Assembly (NCBI GenBank): GCA_964358485.1
Contig: CAYHPY010000024.1
Location: 1-42,932, forward strand
From: CAYHPY01 sp964358485
GTDB taxonomy: Bacteria; Elusimicrobiota; Elusimicrobia; UBA1565; UBA9628
Length of the DNA: 42,932 nt
Direction of reading: 5' to 3'
Below the pieces are notes generated by a model, which saw nothing but the letters and a program-made list of their open reading frames with translations, had not been told where the DNA came from and did no database searches. Numbering within the stretch: position 1 is the first letter of the stretch; each line of letters begins with the position of its first letter. Shown piece after piece: positions 24,330-31,659 of this stretch. The translations under genes were made by a program, and so were the position numbers.

Positions 24330-24782
24330 ATGGCCGCCCCTTTTCCCCATCGCTACGAAACCAGCCTGACATGGAAGGACGGCTCCCGCGGCATCCTCTC
24401 CTCAGGCCCCCGTCCCCAAATCGAAGGAGGTCCCCCTCCTCAATTCGATGGGGCCGAGACCTGGTGGAGCCCGGAACACCTGCTTCTGGCCTCGGCCGAG
24501 CTTTGTTTCATGACCACCTTCCTCTCGGTGGCCCGAAAATCCAAGATCGAGCCGATCCGCTACTCGAGCCGGTCGGAGGGAGTGCTTGAGAAAACCCCCG
24601 AGGGGCTTCGCTTTACCGAGATCACGCTCCATGTGACCGTCGCCGTCCCGGCTCAGGACGCCGACAAGACCCGCGGGCTGATGGATTTAGCCAAGAAATA
24701 CTGCATCATCTCCAACAGTCTCAAGCGGGCGCCGACCTTGGTCGCGACCGTCGAAGGCGTCCCGACGGCGAGCGCGGTTTAA
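24330..24782 (+). CDS. OsmC family peroxiredoxin-like protein
   Basis: 150 aa. ATG 24330 is preceded by AGGAGGA, a strong ribosome-binding site; the open frame runs further up without one. The two redox cysteines of the OsmC/Ohr family are present: Cys59 in LLLASAELCFMTTF and Cys125 in KYCIISNSL. The SPEHLLLAS block is typical of the OsmC branch. Such proteins reduce organic hydroperoxides in the cytoplasm using dithiols. The last four bases overlap the convergent TerC-like gene. Confidence 0.85.
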   Translation: MAAPFPHRYETSLTWKDGSRGILSSGPRPQIEGGPPPQFDGAETWWSPEHLLLASAELCFMTTFLSVARKSKIEPIRYSSRSEGVLEKTPEGLRFTEITLHVTVAVPAQDADKTRGLMDLAKKYCIISNSLKRAPTLVATVEGVPTASAV

Positions 24783-25492
24783 AGCGCGGGCGGCGGGGCG
24801 GCCCGCCGTTTGGCGTTGTGGGAGAGGCGCATTTGCAGGATTTCCACGGCCAAGGCAAATCCCATCGGCAGGTAGATATAGCCCTTGGGAACGTGCCCCC
24901 CAAAGCCTTCCGCGCACAAGGTCACGCCGATCGTGACCAAAAAGCTCAGCGCCAGAATTTTCAACGCGGCGTTGGCCTGGACGAAGGCCGCGATCTTCTG
25001 GGAGAAGATCAGCACCGCTCCAAAAGAGACCACGACGGCGGCGTAAATGACCCAAAGCACATCCGTCAGCCCCACGGCCGTGATGACGGAATCGATCGAG
25101 AAGACGATGTCGAGCAGAAGGATCTGGGTGATGGCGGCGCCCATCGTGGCCGAGGCCGCCGCCGCGTGGTGCTCCTGCCCGGCGGTTTCGACCACGTGAT
25201 GGATCTCCTTGACGGCCTTGAACAGCAAAAAGCCCCCTCCTCCCAGCAAGATCAGGTCTTTCCAAGAAAAGCGTCCGAGAACCGGGGAGCTCAACGCCAG
25301 CAGGTGAGCCGCCCCCAATAGGAGCAGGCATCGGGCCCCCAGGGCCAAGCTCAGCCCCATGATCCGGGCCTTGTTGCGCTCATCCTTGGGAAGCCGGTCG
25401 GTGACGATCGATATAAGAAGGATGTTGTCGATCCCGAGGACGATCTCAAGACCGACCAGCAGGCAAAAAGTGGCGACAAGGTTTAGGTCCAT
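24779..25492 (-). CDS. TerC family integral membrane protein
   Basis: 237 aa with seven hydrophobic segments. EIVLGIDNILLISIV near residue 16 and LLLDIVFSIDSVITAVG near residue 125 are the paired acidic membrane motifs of the TerC family, with KAVKEIHH between and FGGHVPKGYIY near the end. Members are now linked to manganese or calcium export and to metal loading of secreted enzymes; tellurium resistance is only the historical name. It faces the osmC gene tail to tail. Confidence 0.88.
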   Translation of the reverse strand: MDLNLVATFCLLVGLEIVLGIDNILLISIVTDRLPKDERNKARIMGLSLALGARCLLLLGAAHLLALSSPVLGRFSWKDLILLGGGGFLLFKAVKEIHHVVETAGQEHHAAAASATMGAAITQILLLDIVFSIDSVITAVGLTDVLWVIYAAVVVSFGAVLIFSQKIAAFVQANAALKILALSFLVTIGVTLCAEGFGGHVPKGYIYLPMGFALAVEILQMRLSHNAKRRAAPPPAL

Positions 25493-25597
25493 GGCGGATT
25501 AGAGGTTACCTAATAGAAGGATATTCCCTCAAGAGACCTATGCCGGCGGGGACCGGAAGGCCCTCGCCCCGGCCCGGCGCTGGAGCCATAATCAAGC

Positions 25598-26491
25598 ATG
25601 GCCCTTTTTGGGTTTTTTCTGGTTATGGCCTCCGGCCTGCAGGCCGCCCCCGGGCGTTTTACCCCGGCCCGGCCCGCGCCGACGCCGGTCGCCCTATCCT
25701 GTCCGGCCTCCCCGCGACTGATACTGCCCGCTTCCCTGCGGCCGGCCCTTCCGGCGCCCGCGCCCCTGGAAGCACCCCGGGTTTCCCCCTCCCCCCAAAC
25801 GGCTCCGGCTCCCGGGGCCGCTCCGTCGCTCTTGGAAGGCCTCTCGTCCAAGGTCGACTCCGCCGATCTCGCCCAACCGGGCGCCGAGGAGGCCCTCTCC
25901 CGAAAAATCTATGGAGAAACCCTGGAAGAGGGCGAAGCCGTCTACCCGGGCCTGGTCTCCCTGGAGAACATGGCTGAGAAGGACCGGAAATTGGCCGACC
26001 GCCGGAAACTGCTTTACGCCGCCGTCCGGGAAGTCCTGCCGGCGCTTGAGCAAAGCGTGGGCCTGGGCGATTGGAACGGCCCCGGAACCACCCTCGACAA
26101 GCCCTGCTGCGGAGACGCCTCCCCGAAGCTCGCCTTTCTTCTACGCGCCCAGGGCATGGCCGTCAACGTGGTGGAGGCGGAATTCCATTATTACCTGACC
26201 CAGGACCTGGAGCACGGCCGCTTGTTCGTGGACCCCTCCATCCGGCAGTTCTTCGGAGGAAGCCGGGCTCCGCCCGAAATCCCGAAGATCTTCGTGGGCT
26301 CCGTCGAGGACCTGCACGCCCTTTTCCGCCGGCACGCGGCCGCCAAGACGACGAGCTACGGGGTGGAACGGATTTACTTCAACGCCGCCCGAGTCAAAAA
26401 CGAAAGGCTCCGCTCTCTCGAGGCGGCCGTGGCCGCGCCGGACCTCTCCGCCGAACACCGGGCGCTCTTGCCTTCCCCCTCGACCCACTAA
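25598..26491 (+). CDS. Secreted protein with Cys-His-Asp arrangement (transglutaminase-like?)
   Basis: 297 aa: a short signal peptide (MALFGFFLVMASGLQA), a Pro/Ala-rich stretch to about residue 70, a helical region, then CCGDASPKLAFLLRAQGM, EAEFHYYLTQD and GRLFVDPSIRQFF. A Cys at the head of a helix followed by a His and an Asp in strands is the order seen in transglutaminase/papain-like folds, so a cysteine-nucleophile enzyme is possible. That is inferred from motif order only. It shares the signal-plus-Pro/Ala design with the genes at 956 and 26537. Confidence 0.6.
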   Translation: MALFGFFLVMASGLQAAPGRFTPARPAPTPVALSCPASPRLILPASLRPALPAPAPLEAPRVSPSPQTAPAPGAAPSLLEGLSSKVDSADLAQPGAEEALSRKIYGETLEEGEAVYPGLVSLENMAEKDRKLADRRKLLYAAVREVLPALEQSVGLGDWNGPGTTLDKPCCGDASPKLAFLLRAQGMAVNVVEAEFHYYLTQDLEHGRLFVDPSIRQFFGGSRAPPEIPKIFVGSVEDLHALFRRHAAAKTTSYGVERIYFNAARVKNERLRSLEAAVAAPDLSAEHRALLPSPSTH

Positions 26492-26536
26492 CGCCCGCAA
26501 GGCAAGTAAGTCAAGCAAGTCAACCACCGGCACCGA

Positions 26537-28351
26537 TTATGGGTCGGGGTTTAGGCCGACATCGGGGGATTTTTTGGGGGCGGTTTTCTCCTCCAGGCGG
26601 GCCATCTTGCCTGAGAGGGAAAGTTGGGCCAGGGCCGCGGCGGCCAGCAGGACGCCCAGGATCGCGAAACCCGCCCAATCCGAGGTGGTGACGGCAAAGA
26701 TCAGGCCCACCAAAAGCTTGATGGCCGTGGAGGCGATGCTGCCGGTGAAGCGCAGAAGGCCCATCACGGAGGATTCCTCCCCCTGCGGGATTCGGGACTG
26801 GATCACCGAGGCCAAAGACAAGCGCGTCAACACGTTGCCCAGCGCGAAGGCGAAGAAGGTTCCCAACATGACGGCAAAGTTTCCGGGCAACCAGCCCAGG
26901 GCCAGCACCGCCAACCCCGCGGCCCCCCACTTGAGCCAAGCCGCCGTGCTCATCTTCCGGTGGAGCTTGTGATAAACCAGAGCCGCCACCCCCCCGCCCA
27001 AGCCGCAGGCGGCGGCCAGCCAGGGAGTCATGTGATCGTTGCCTAGGAAGGAGCCCGCGAAAAACGCCGGAATCAGGCCGCGCAAAGAGAAGAGGTTGAA
27101 GGCGATGGCTCCCACGAAGGCGGCCCAGAGCATGCGGTCGGTCTTGAGGGCGCGCAGGGCGCCCCAGGCCAGCAGGCCCGGACGGGGCTTGGCTTGCGGC
27201 TGAGCGGGCGCGGGCGCCGCCCCCGGATTTTCCGGGGATTTGGGCATGAACAGAAAGGCCGCGGCCGTGGCGACAAAGGCCAGGGGCACCACCCACGCGG
27301 CCGCTGCTTTGCCCAGGAAAAGCAGTCCGCCGACGACCAGCGGCCCCACCACGCTTCCGGTTTCCATCGCCGCCTGGATGCGGGCGTTCATGCCGTCGAG
27401 CGACTGCTTGGATTTTCCGACCAGAGCCATCGGCGCGGTGTTGGCCGCGGTGTCGGCCACGCCCCGGGCCAGGGAATCGGCCGCGTACACCGCCCCGGCC
27501 AGGGGCACGGTGAGGACCCCGAAGGCCAAGGCGGCCGGGATGAGCGCCAAGGCGGCCGCGCGGACCAGGTTGGCGCCGATGAGCAGGGCCCGCGGGGAGA
27601 ATTTTCGCCCCAGGCGGCCGCCGATCAAGGTGCCCACCGCGTCCATGCCCGTGGCCACCGCCGAAACGAACGAGACCGCGCTCAACGAAGAAGTGATCTG
27701 CATGAGCACCAGCGGGAGCGTGACCATGAGCCCGCCGTGGGAGAGCTGGGTCATAAAGGACCCGGCAAGGTAGGCGCCGAGCTTTCCTTTTTCGGGCGGT
27801 CCCCGGGGGGTTTCCCCCCCCTTCGTTAAACCGGACCGGCCGGAGGATTCCGGGGCTTCTCCCCCCGGGACGACCGGCGCGTCGGTTCCCAGTCGGCCCG
27901 GGCCGTGGACGGTGAAATCCACCCGGCCCGCGTCGGATTCCAAGGACCCCGGGCGCGCCGCAACCTCGACCGCGTCCAGGCCGGCGCTTTCCAGAATCAC
28001 GGACGGGGCCGCCCCGGCTTCGACCGGCCGGGAGGGAGCGGCGGGGGCAAAAACGCGGGCGGACGCCTCGACGACTCCGGGCGCTTCATGGGCGAGAGTC
28101 GCCTGAGCGGCCTCGCCGGCCGAAGCCGCCGATTGATCCACCGTCGGCGCGCCGAGCGCCGGACGAAGGCCCTTGGGAGCCAGGCCGGGAGCGCTCGCGG
28201 GGAGGGTTTTAAATTCCGAGCCGGGAAGGGAAAGTGCCGGGCGGGCCGAGGGAGAATTTCGGGAAAGGGAGACCCGTGCGACCTGGGCCCAGACTTCGGA
28301 CCCGGGCAGCGTCAAGAGGTAAAGGGCGGCGACCAGTCCCCGAGCGCGCAC
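26537..28351 (-). CDS. MFS transporter with long exported N-terminal extension
   Basis: 604 aa. The first about 24 residues look like a cleavable signal (LVAALYLLTLPGSEVWAQ). Residues 25-190 are Pro/Ala/Ser/Gly-rich with no helix. From GKLGAYLAGSFMTQLSHGGL begins a standard 12-helix major facilitator domain: the first-half loop GGRLGRKFSPRAL near residue 245 is the A-motif, and a charged central loop of Pro/Lys (about 380-400) separates the halves. The best match by eye is the multidrug/enterobactin-exporter-like group. Substrate unknown. An N-terminal exported linker is unusual for MFS proteins. Confidence 0.78.
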   Translation of the reverse strand: MRARGLVAALYLLTLPGSEVWAQVARVSLSRNSPSARPALSLPGSEFKTLPASAPGLAPKGLRPALGAPTVDQSAASAGEAAQATLAHEAPGVVEASARVFAPAAPSRPVEAGAAPSVILESAGLDAVEVAARPGSLESDAGRVDFTVHGPGRLGTDAPVVPGGEAPESSGRSGLTKGGETPRGPPEKGKLGAYLAGSFMTQLSHGGLMVTLPLVLMQITSSLSAVSFVSAVATGMDAVGTLIGGRLGRKFSPRALLIGANLVRAAALALIPAALAFGVLTVPLAGAVYAADSLARGVADTAANTAPMALVGKSKQSLDGMNARIQAAMETGSVVGPLVVGGLLFLGKAAAAWVVPLAFVATAAAFLFMPKSPENPGAAPAPAQPQAKPRPGLLAWGALRALKTDRMLWAAFVGAIAFNLFSLRGLIPAFFAGSFLGNDHMTPWLAAACGLGGGVAALVYHKLHRKMSTAAWLKWGAAGLAVLALGWLPGNFAVMLGTFFAFALGNVLTRLSLASVIQSRIPQGEESSVMGLLRFTGSIASTAIKLLVGLIFAVTTSDWAGFAILGVLLAAAALAQLSLSGKMARLEEKTAPKKSPDVGLNPDP

Positions 28352-28436
28352 TATGAGGTAATTCTAACACAGGCCGGAGGGCCGCCAAGATTAATTGGCG
28401 GTAAAAATTACGATGGAATTTCCTGGGTCTTTAGCC

Positions 28437-28751
28437 CTAGTGCTCCCACCGGCCCATAATGACCGTTTTCGCCGGTCGATTTTGGGCAAAGGCAAGGAGC
28501 GATGAGCGAGCAGACTCAACGTCTGTGAGCGAAGAGCGACGCCGCCTTAGCCCAAAAGCGATCGGCCCCGCTATTAAGGAAAATCTCAAACTAAAACCAG
28601 TGATTACTTTATGAGCGGGGAGGCCCGGCTTTGACCGGCTGCCGCGTTGCTCAGCGCTCAGATACCTACAGGTATCTGAGCGCCTCGCGCCTTGCCGCCG
28701 GTTCAAATCCGGGCCTCCAAAACGGTCATTATGGGCCGGTGGGAGCACTAG
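28437..28751. mobile_element. 315-bp noncoding element with perfect 33-bp terminal inverted repeats
   Basis: The ends 28437-28469 and 28719-28751 are exact reverse complements starting CTAGTGCTCCC. After two unpaired bases on the right, seven further flanking bases also pair (TTTAGCC 28430-28436 and GGCTAAA 28754-28760), covering the stop codon of the neighbouring gene. The interior is tiled by three more inverted repeats: 28471-28493 with 28544-28566 (23 bp, three mismatches), 28566-28572 with 28614-28620 (7 bp, AT-rich loop), and 28619-28718, whose tip is a perfect 13-bp stem (28654-28666, 28671-28683). Folded, it is a three-armed structure on a 33-bp stem. The segment 28698-28719 resembles a tRNA T-arm and acceptor. 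No ORF of note. A MITE-like element or structured RNA gene are the two readings. Confidence 0.8.
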
Positions 28752-28755
28752 ACGG

Positions 28756-30120
28756 CTAAATCCGCTCGAAATTGCGCTCGCGCTCCCAGCAGGTGACGGC
28801 CCGATCGAAAGCCGCCTGCTCGGCGCGCGCCGTCAACAGGTAGTGCTCGATGACCTGATCCCCGAAAATTTTTCGGGCGGCCTTGGAGGATTCCAGGCAC
28901 GCGACGGCCTCGTGCAGGGAGCGGGGGACCGACGCCATGTTCTGCTCGTAGGCGTTGCCCTTGGTCTCGGCGGGCGGTTCGATCTTGTGCTCGATGCCGT
29001 AAAGGCCGGCGGCGATGGTGGCGGCGAAGGCCAGGTAAGGATTGGCGTCGGCGCCGGGGATGCGGTTCTCGATTCTATATGAGGAGCCCGCTCCCACCAC
29101 GCGGAAACCGCAGGTGCGGTTGTCGCCGGCCCAGGCGATTCGGGTCGGGGCGAAGGTCGCGGACTGATAACGCTTGTAGGAATTGACCGTCGGCGCGAAA
29201 AAGCAGGAGAACTCCCGGGCCAGCGCCATCTGCCCTCCCAAAAAGTGGCGGAATTTCGCGCTGGGTTTTCCCCCCTCCCAAAACAAGGCGGTCCGGCCGG
29301 TTTTGTCCCAGAGGCTGGCGTGGATGTGGCAGGAGGAGCCCGCGAGCTTGGCGTCGTATTTGGCCATAAAGGTCAGGCTCACGCCTTTTTGCATGGCGAT
29401 TTCCTTGGCGCCGTGTTTGTAGACCGTGTGCCAATCGGCCATCTCCAGCGGTCCGGAGTAGCCGAGGTTGATCTCGTGCTGGCCGGGCCCCCACTCGCCC
29501 TTGGAAGTCTCAACGGGAATGCCGGCCGCCTCCATTTGATTCCGGATTTCTCCGACGAGAAATTCCTCGCGGGTCCCCTGGAGGATGTGGTAGTCCTCGA
29601 TGTAGGACCCATGGAGCTCAAGCCCATGCCAGCCTTTGCGCTGGGCGGATTCGAAGGTTTCGCGGAAAAGATAAAACTCGAGCTCCGAGGCCATCTTCAG
29701 GGAAAAGCCCTTGGCCGCGGCCCTGGCGATTTGCTCCTTGAGAATTTGGCGCGGCGCCACGGGAATCGGCGCGCCCTTCATGTCGGAAAGGTCGCACACG
29801 ACCAGCGCGGTCTCCGGTAGCCAGGGCAGGCGGCGGACCGTGCCGGGGTCCGGAACCAATTCAAAATCCTGGTAGCCCCGCCCCCACGAAGTCAGGGCGT
29901 AGCCCGGCACCGGATCCATTTCCATGTCGACGGTCAACAAGTAGGCGCAGGCATGCGTGCCGTGCGCGGCCACGGTCTGCGCGAAGTGGCGGCCGGTGGC
30001 GCGCTTGCCGATCCAACGCCCCTGCATGTCCGGAAAAGCGAGAATCACCGTCTTGATTTGACCGGCGCGGATGTCGCGGAGGAGCTCGTTGATTGAACTT
30101 TTTGAATTGAAGGATTTCAT
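28756..30120 (-). CDS. Glutamine synthetase family ligase (gamma-glutamyl-polyamine synthetase-like)
   Basis: 454 aa from ATG 30120. Glutamine-synthetase folds are clear: ASELEFYLF (metal-binding Glu), WGPGQHEINL, GSSCHIHASLW (His flap/ATP site), RYQSATFAPTRIAWAGDNRT and RIENRIPGADANPYLA. The RIAWAGDNRT and AGSSYRIENRI forms and the overall length fit the PuuA/GlnA3-like group that joins glutamate to putrescine, other polyamines or amines, rather than the main ammonia-assimilating GlnA. The stop codon lies in the pairing flank of the 315-bp element. The promoter directly upstream predicts almost no 5' leader. A GTG at 30123 is the alternative start. Confidence 0.85.
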   Translation of the reverse strand: MKSFNSKSSINELLRDIRAGQIKTVILAFPDMQGRWIGKRATGRHFAQTVAAHGTHACAYLLTVDMEMDPVPGYALTSWGRGYQDFELVPDPGTVRRLPWLPETALVVCDLSDMKGAPIPVAPRQILKEQIARAAAKGFSLKMASELEFYLFRETFESAQRKGWHGLELHGSYIEDYHILQGTREEFLVGEIRNQMEAAGIPVETSKGEWGPGQHEINLGYSGPLEMADWHTVYKHGAKEIAMQKGVSLTFMAKYDAKLAGSSCHIHASLWDKTGRTALFWEGGKPSAKFRHFLGGQMALAREFSCFFAPTVNSYKRYQSATFAPTRIAWAGDNRTCGFRVVGAGSSYRIENRIPGADANPYLAFAATIAAGLYGIEHKIEPPAETKGNAYEQNMASVPRSLHEAVACLESSKAARKIFGDQVIEHYLLTARAEQAAFDRAVTCWERERNFERI

Positions 30121-30126
30121 CACGAG

Positions 30127-30155
30127 ATTCTATTTCAATCAGGCCCCCTTTGCAA
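30127..30155 (-). promoter_or_regulatory. Promoter of the glutamine synthetase-like gene (leaderless)
   Basis: On the minus strand TTGCAA (30155-30150), a 17-base spacer and TAGAAT (30132-30127). The -10 ends six bases before ATG 30120, so transcription should begin at or next to the start codon and give a leaderless mRNA; no Shine-Dalgarno is visible. Confidence 0.6.
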
Positions 30156-30273
30156 CGACAGGGTTTTGCGTGCTAATATATGATATTAAACAATGCTTAT
30201 TAACTTGTTTTACTAACTAATAATATCTAAAAACACATAACAACACTATAGAACTTATTTTTTTCCACAGAAC

Positions 30274-30302
30274 TTGACACAAAACATCTCCTGTGCTAAA
30301 AT
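30274..30302 (+). promoter_or_regulatory. Sigma70-type promoter of the LAGLIDADG-parAB operon
   Basis: TTGACA (30274-30279), 17-base spacer, TAAAAT (30297-30302) in a very AT-rich region of about 210 bases between divergent genes (30121-30335). Expected transcript start near 30309, giving a leader of about 27 bases. The rest of the intergenic region shows only AT-rich sequence and no parS-like 16-mer. Confidence 0.7.
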
Positions 30303-30335
30303 TATCCAGAAATCAGGGATATTTAGACCACAAAA

Positions 30336-30827
30336 ATGGTTTTCACAGAGAACGCTCCATCTGGAAACAACGATAAGAAAGAATCTTCGAATCTGCCCCC
30401 AATTCTCGATCACAAGAGCATCTCCCCGGAGTACATTACCGGTCTATGCGAGGGGGAGGCATCCTTCACATACATCCGAAACGGCCGCCATGTTAACCTC
30501 CGTTTCGGCATAAAACTCCCGGAAACAGACAAAAATCTAATTTTTCTCCTCCAGGGCTACTTTCACGCCGGGAATCTATACCGGATTGAAGACGGGGGGG
30601 GATCCTGGTACTTTTGCGTCACAAAACTCGATGAAATAGGGAATATTGTCCAACATTTCGACAAATTCCCGCTTTTAGGGAGGAAATCCGTCGCCTTTCA
30701 GATTTGGCGGCAAATGTACCAACTAAAAGTTGCTGATTCGACGGGAAATCGTGAAGTTTTGAACGGGTTGGCGGAGCGGCTCTCGGGATTATCGCGAAAA
30801 GGCCGCCGGAGGCAGGCAAATGGCTGA
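30336..30827 (+). CDS. Stand-alone LAGLIDADG homing endonuclease-like protein
   Basis: 163 aa with a single LAGLIDADG motif, YITGLCEGEASF (33-44), where Glu41 sits at the catalytic acidic position. The following pattern (VNLRFGIKLPETDKNLIFLL, GGSWYFCVTKLDEIGNIVQH and FPLLGRKSVAFQIW) matches the beta-strands and helices of the one-motif, dimer-forming LAGLIDADG_1 fold. It is not inside an intron or intein: it heads a housekeeping operon and its end overlaps parA by eight bases. The C-terminal tail is basic (SRKGRRRQ). It could be an active endonuclease or, like the WhiA regulators, a domesticated DNA-binding protein. Confidence 0.82.
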   Translation: MVFTENAPSGNNDKKESSNLPPILDHKSISPEYITGLCEGEASFTYIRNGRHVNLRFGIKLPETDKNLIFLLQGYFHAGNLYRIEDGGGSWYFCVTKLDEIGNIVQHFDKFPLLGRKSVAFQIWRQMYQLKVADSTGNREVLNGLAERLSGLSRKGRRRQANG

Positions 30828-31659
30828 AGTTATTGCCGTAGCAAACCAAAAAGGGGGGGTTGGAAAGACGACCACGGTCATAAACCTATCAGCCGCCCTC
30901 TCCAGCATGGGATTCAAAATCCTAGTAATCGACAGCGACCCCCAAGGAAATACCACTTCCGGCCTTGGTTTCGACAAAAGAACTTTCACCCCAAACCTCT
31001 ACAATGTACTCGTGGATTTGATGCCTCTGGAAAAAACCATCAAAGAACCGGCACTCAAAAACATGCACCTTGCGGGGGCAAATTCCGACCTTACCGGGGC
31101 GGAAGTCGAATTAGTTTCAGCTTTGGCACGGGAAAGCCGCCTGCGAGGAGCGCTTGGCGCCAAGCGCAATGACTTCGATTTCGTCATTATAGACTGCCCT
31201 CCATCCCTGGGTTTACTAACTTTAAACGCTTTAAACGCCGCGGATAAGATAATTATCCCCATCCAGGGGGAATACTACGCAATGGAGGGGTTAGCCCAGT
31301 TCATCGAGGCTGTCCAACGAATCAAGGGTTCCTTAAATCCGAAGCTCTCCATCGAGGGGGGGGTCCTTACCATGTTTGACGCCCGTATGACCCTTTCGAA
31401 TCAGGTCAAAGAAGAAGTCGGAAAATTCTTCGGCCCCGCCATGTTTCAAACCATCATCCCCCGCAACATCCGGCTGGCCGAGGCCCCTGGATTCGGGCAG
31501 AGCATTTTCCAATACGACGCAAAGTCCCGCGGCGCCGAGGCTTACCTGGCCTTGGCCCAGGAATTTATCGCCCGCCGGGGACTGCCGCCCCGGACCCAAT
31601 CACCCGAACCGGCCCAAGCGCCGGCCGAAACACCCGCCGCAATGGAGAACCCGTCATGA
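30820..31659 (+). CDS. parA: Chromosome-partitioning ATPase ParA/Soj
   Basis: 279-aa ParA-type ATPase. Deviant Walker A KGGVGKTTT (11-19) with the signature Lys, Walker A' VIDSDPQGNTT, and Walker B FVIIDCPPSLGLLTLNAL. Lacks the N-terminal helix-turn-helix of plasmid type Ia ParA, so it is the chromosomal Soj type, which binds DNA non-specifically and drives origin segregation with ParB. GGAGG lies seven bases before ATG 30820. The Pro/Ala-rich tail (about 255-279) is not conserved. Start overlaps the LAGLIDADG gene; end overlaps parB as ATGA. Confidence 0.96.
   Translation: MAEVIAVANQKGGVGKTTTVINLSAALSSMGFKILVIDSDPQGNTTSGLGFDKRTFTPNLYNVLVDLMPLEKTIKEPALKNMHLAGANSDLTGAEVELVSALARESRLRGALGAKRNDFDFVIIDCPPSLGLLTLNALNAADKIIIPIQGEYYAMEGLAQFIEAVQRIKGSLNPKLSIEGGVLTMFDARMTLSNQVKEEVGKFFGPAMFQTIIPRNIRLAEAPGFGQSIFQYDAKSRGAEAYLALAQEFIARRGLPPRTQSPEPAQAPAETPAAMENPS

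Noticed and set aside
28382..28401. Hairpin CCGCCAA/TTGGCGG before the element
   Set aside because: Pairing is only 7 bp and no T-run follows on either strand, so neither terminator nor operator can be supported.
28619..28719. Possible serine-type or selenocysteine tRNA in the 315-bp element
   Set aside because: A T-arm-like TTCAAAT loop and GGAGGCC/GGCCTCC pairing are present, but no D-arm or anticodon arm can be drawn, and the middle is a long perfect hairpin.
30121..30335. Origin or parS site near parAB
   Set aside because: The region is AT-rich but has no DnaA-box cluster and no 16-mer like the usual parS palindrome.
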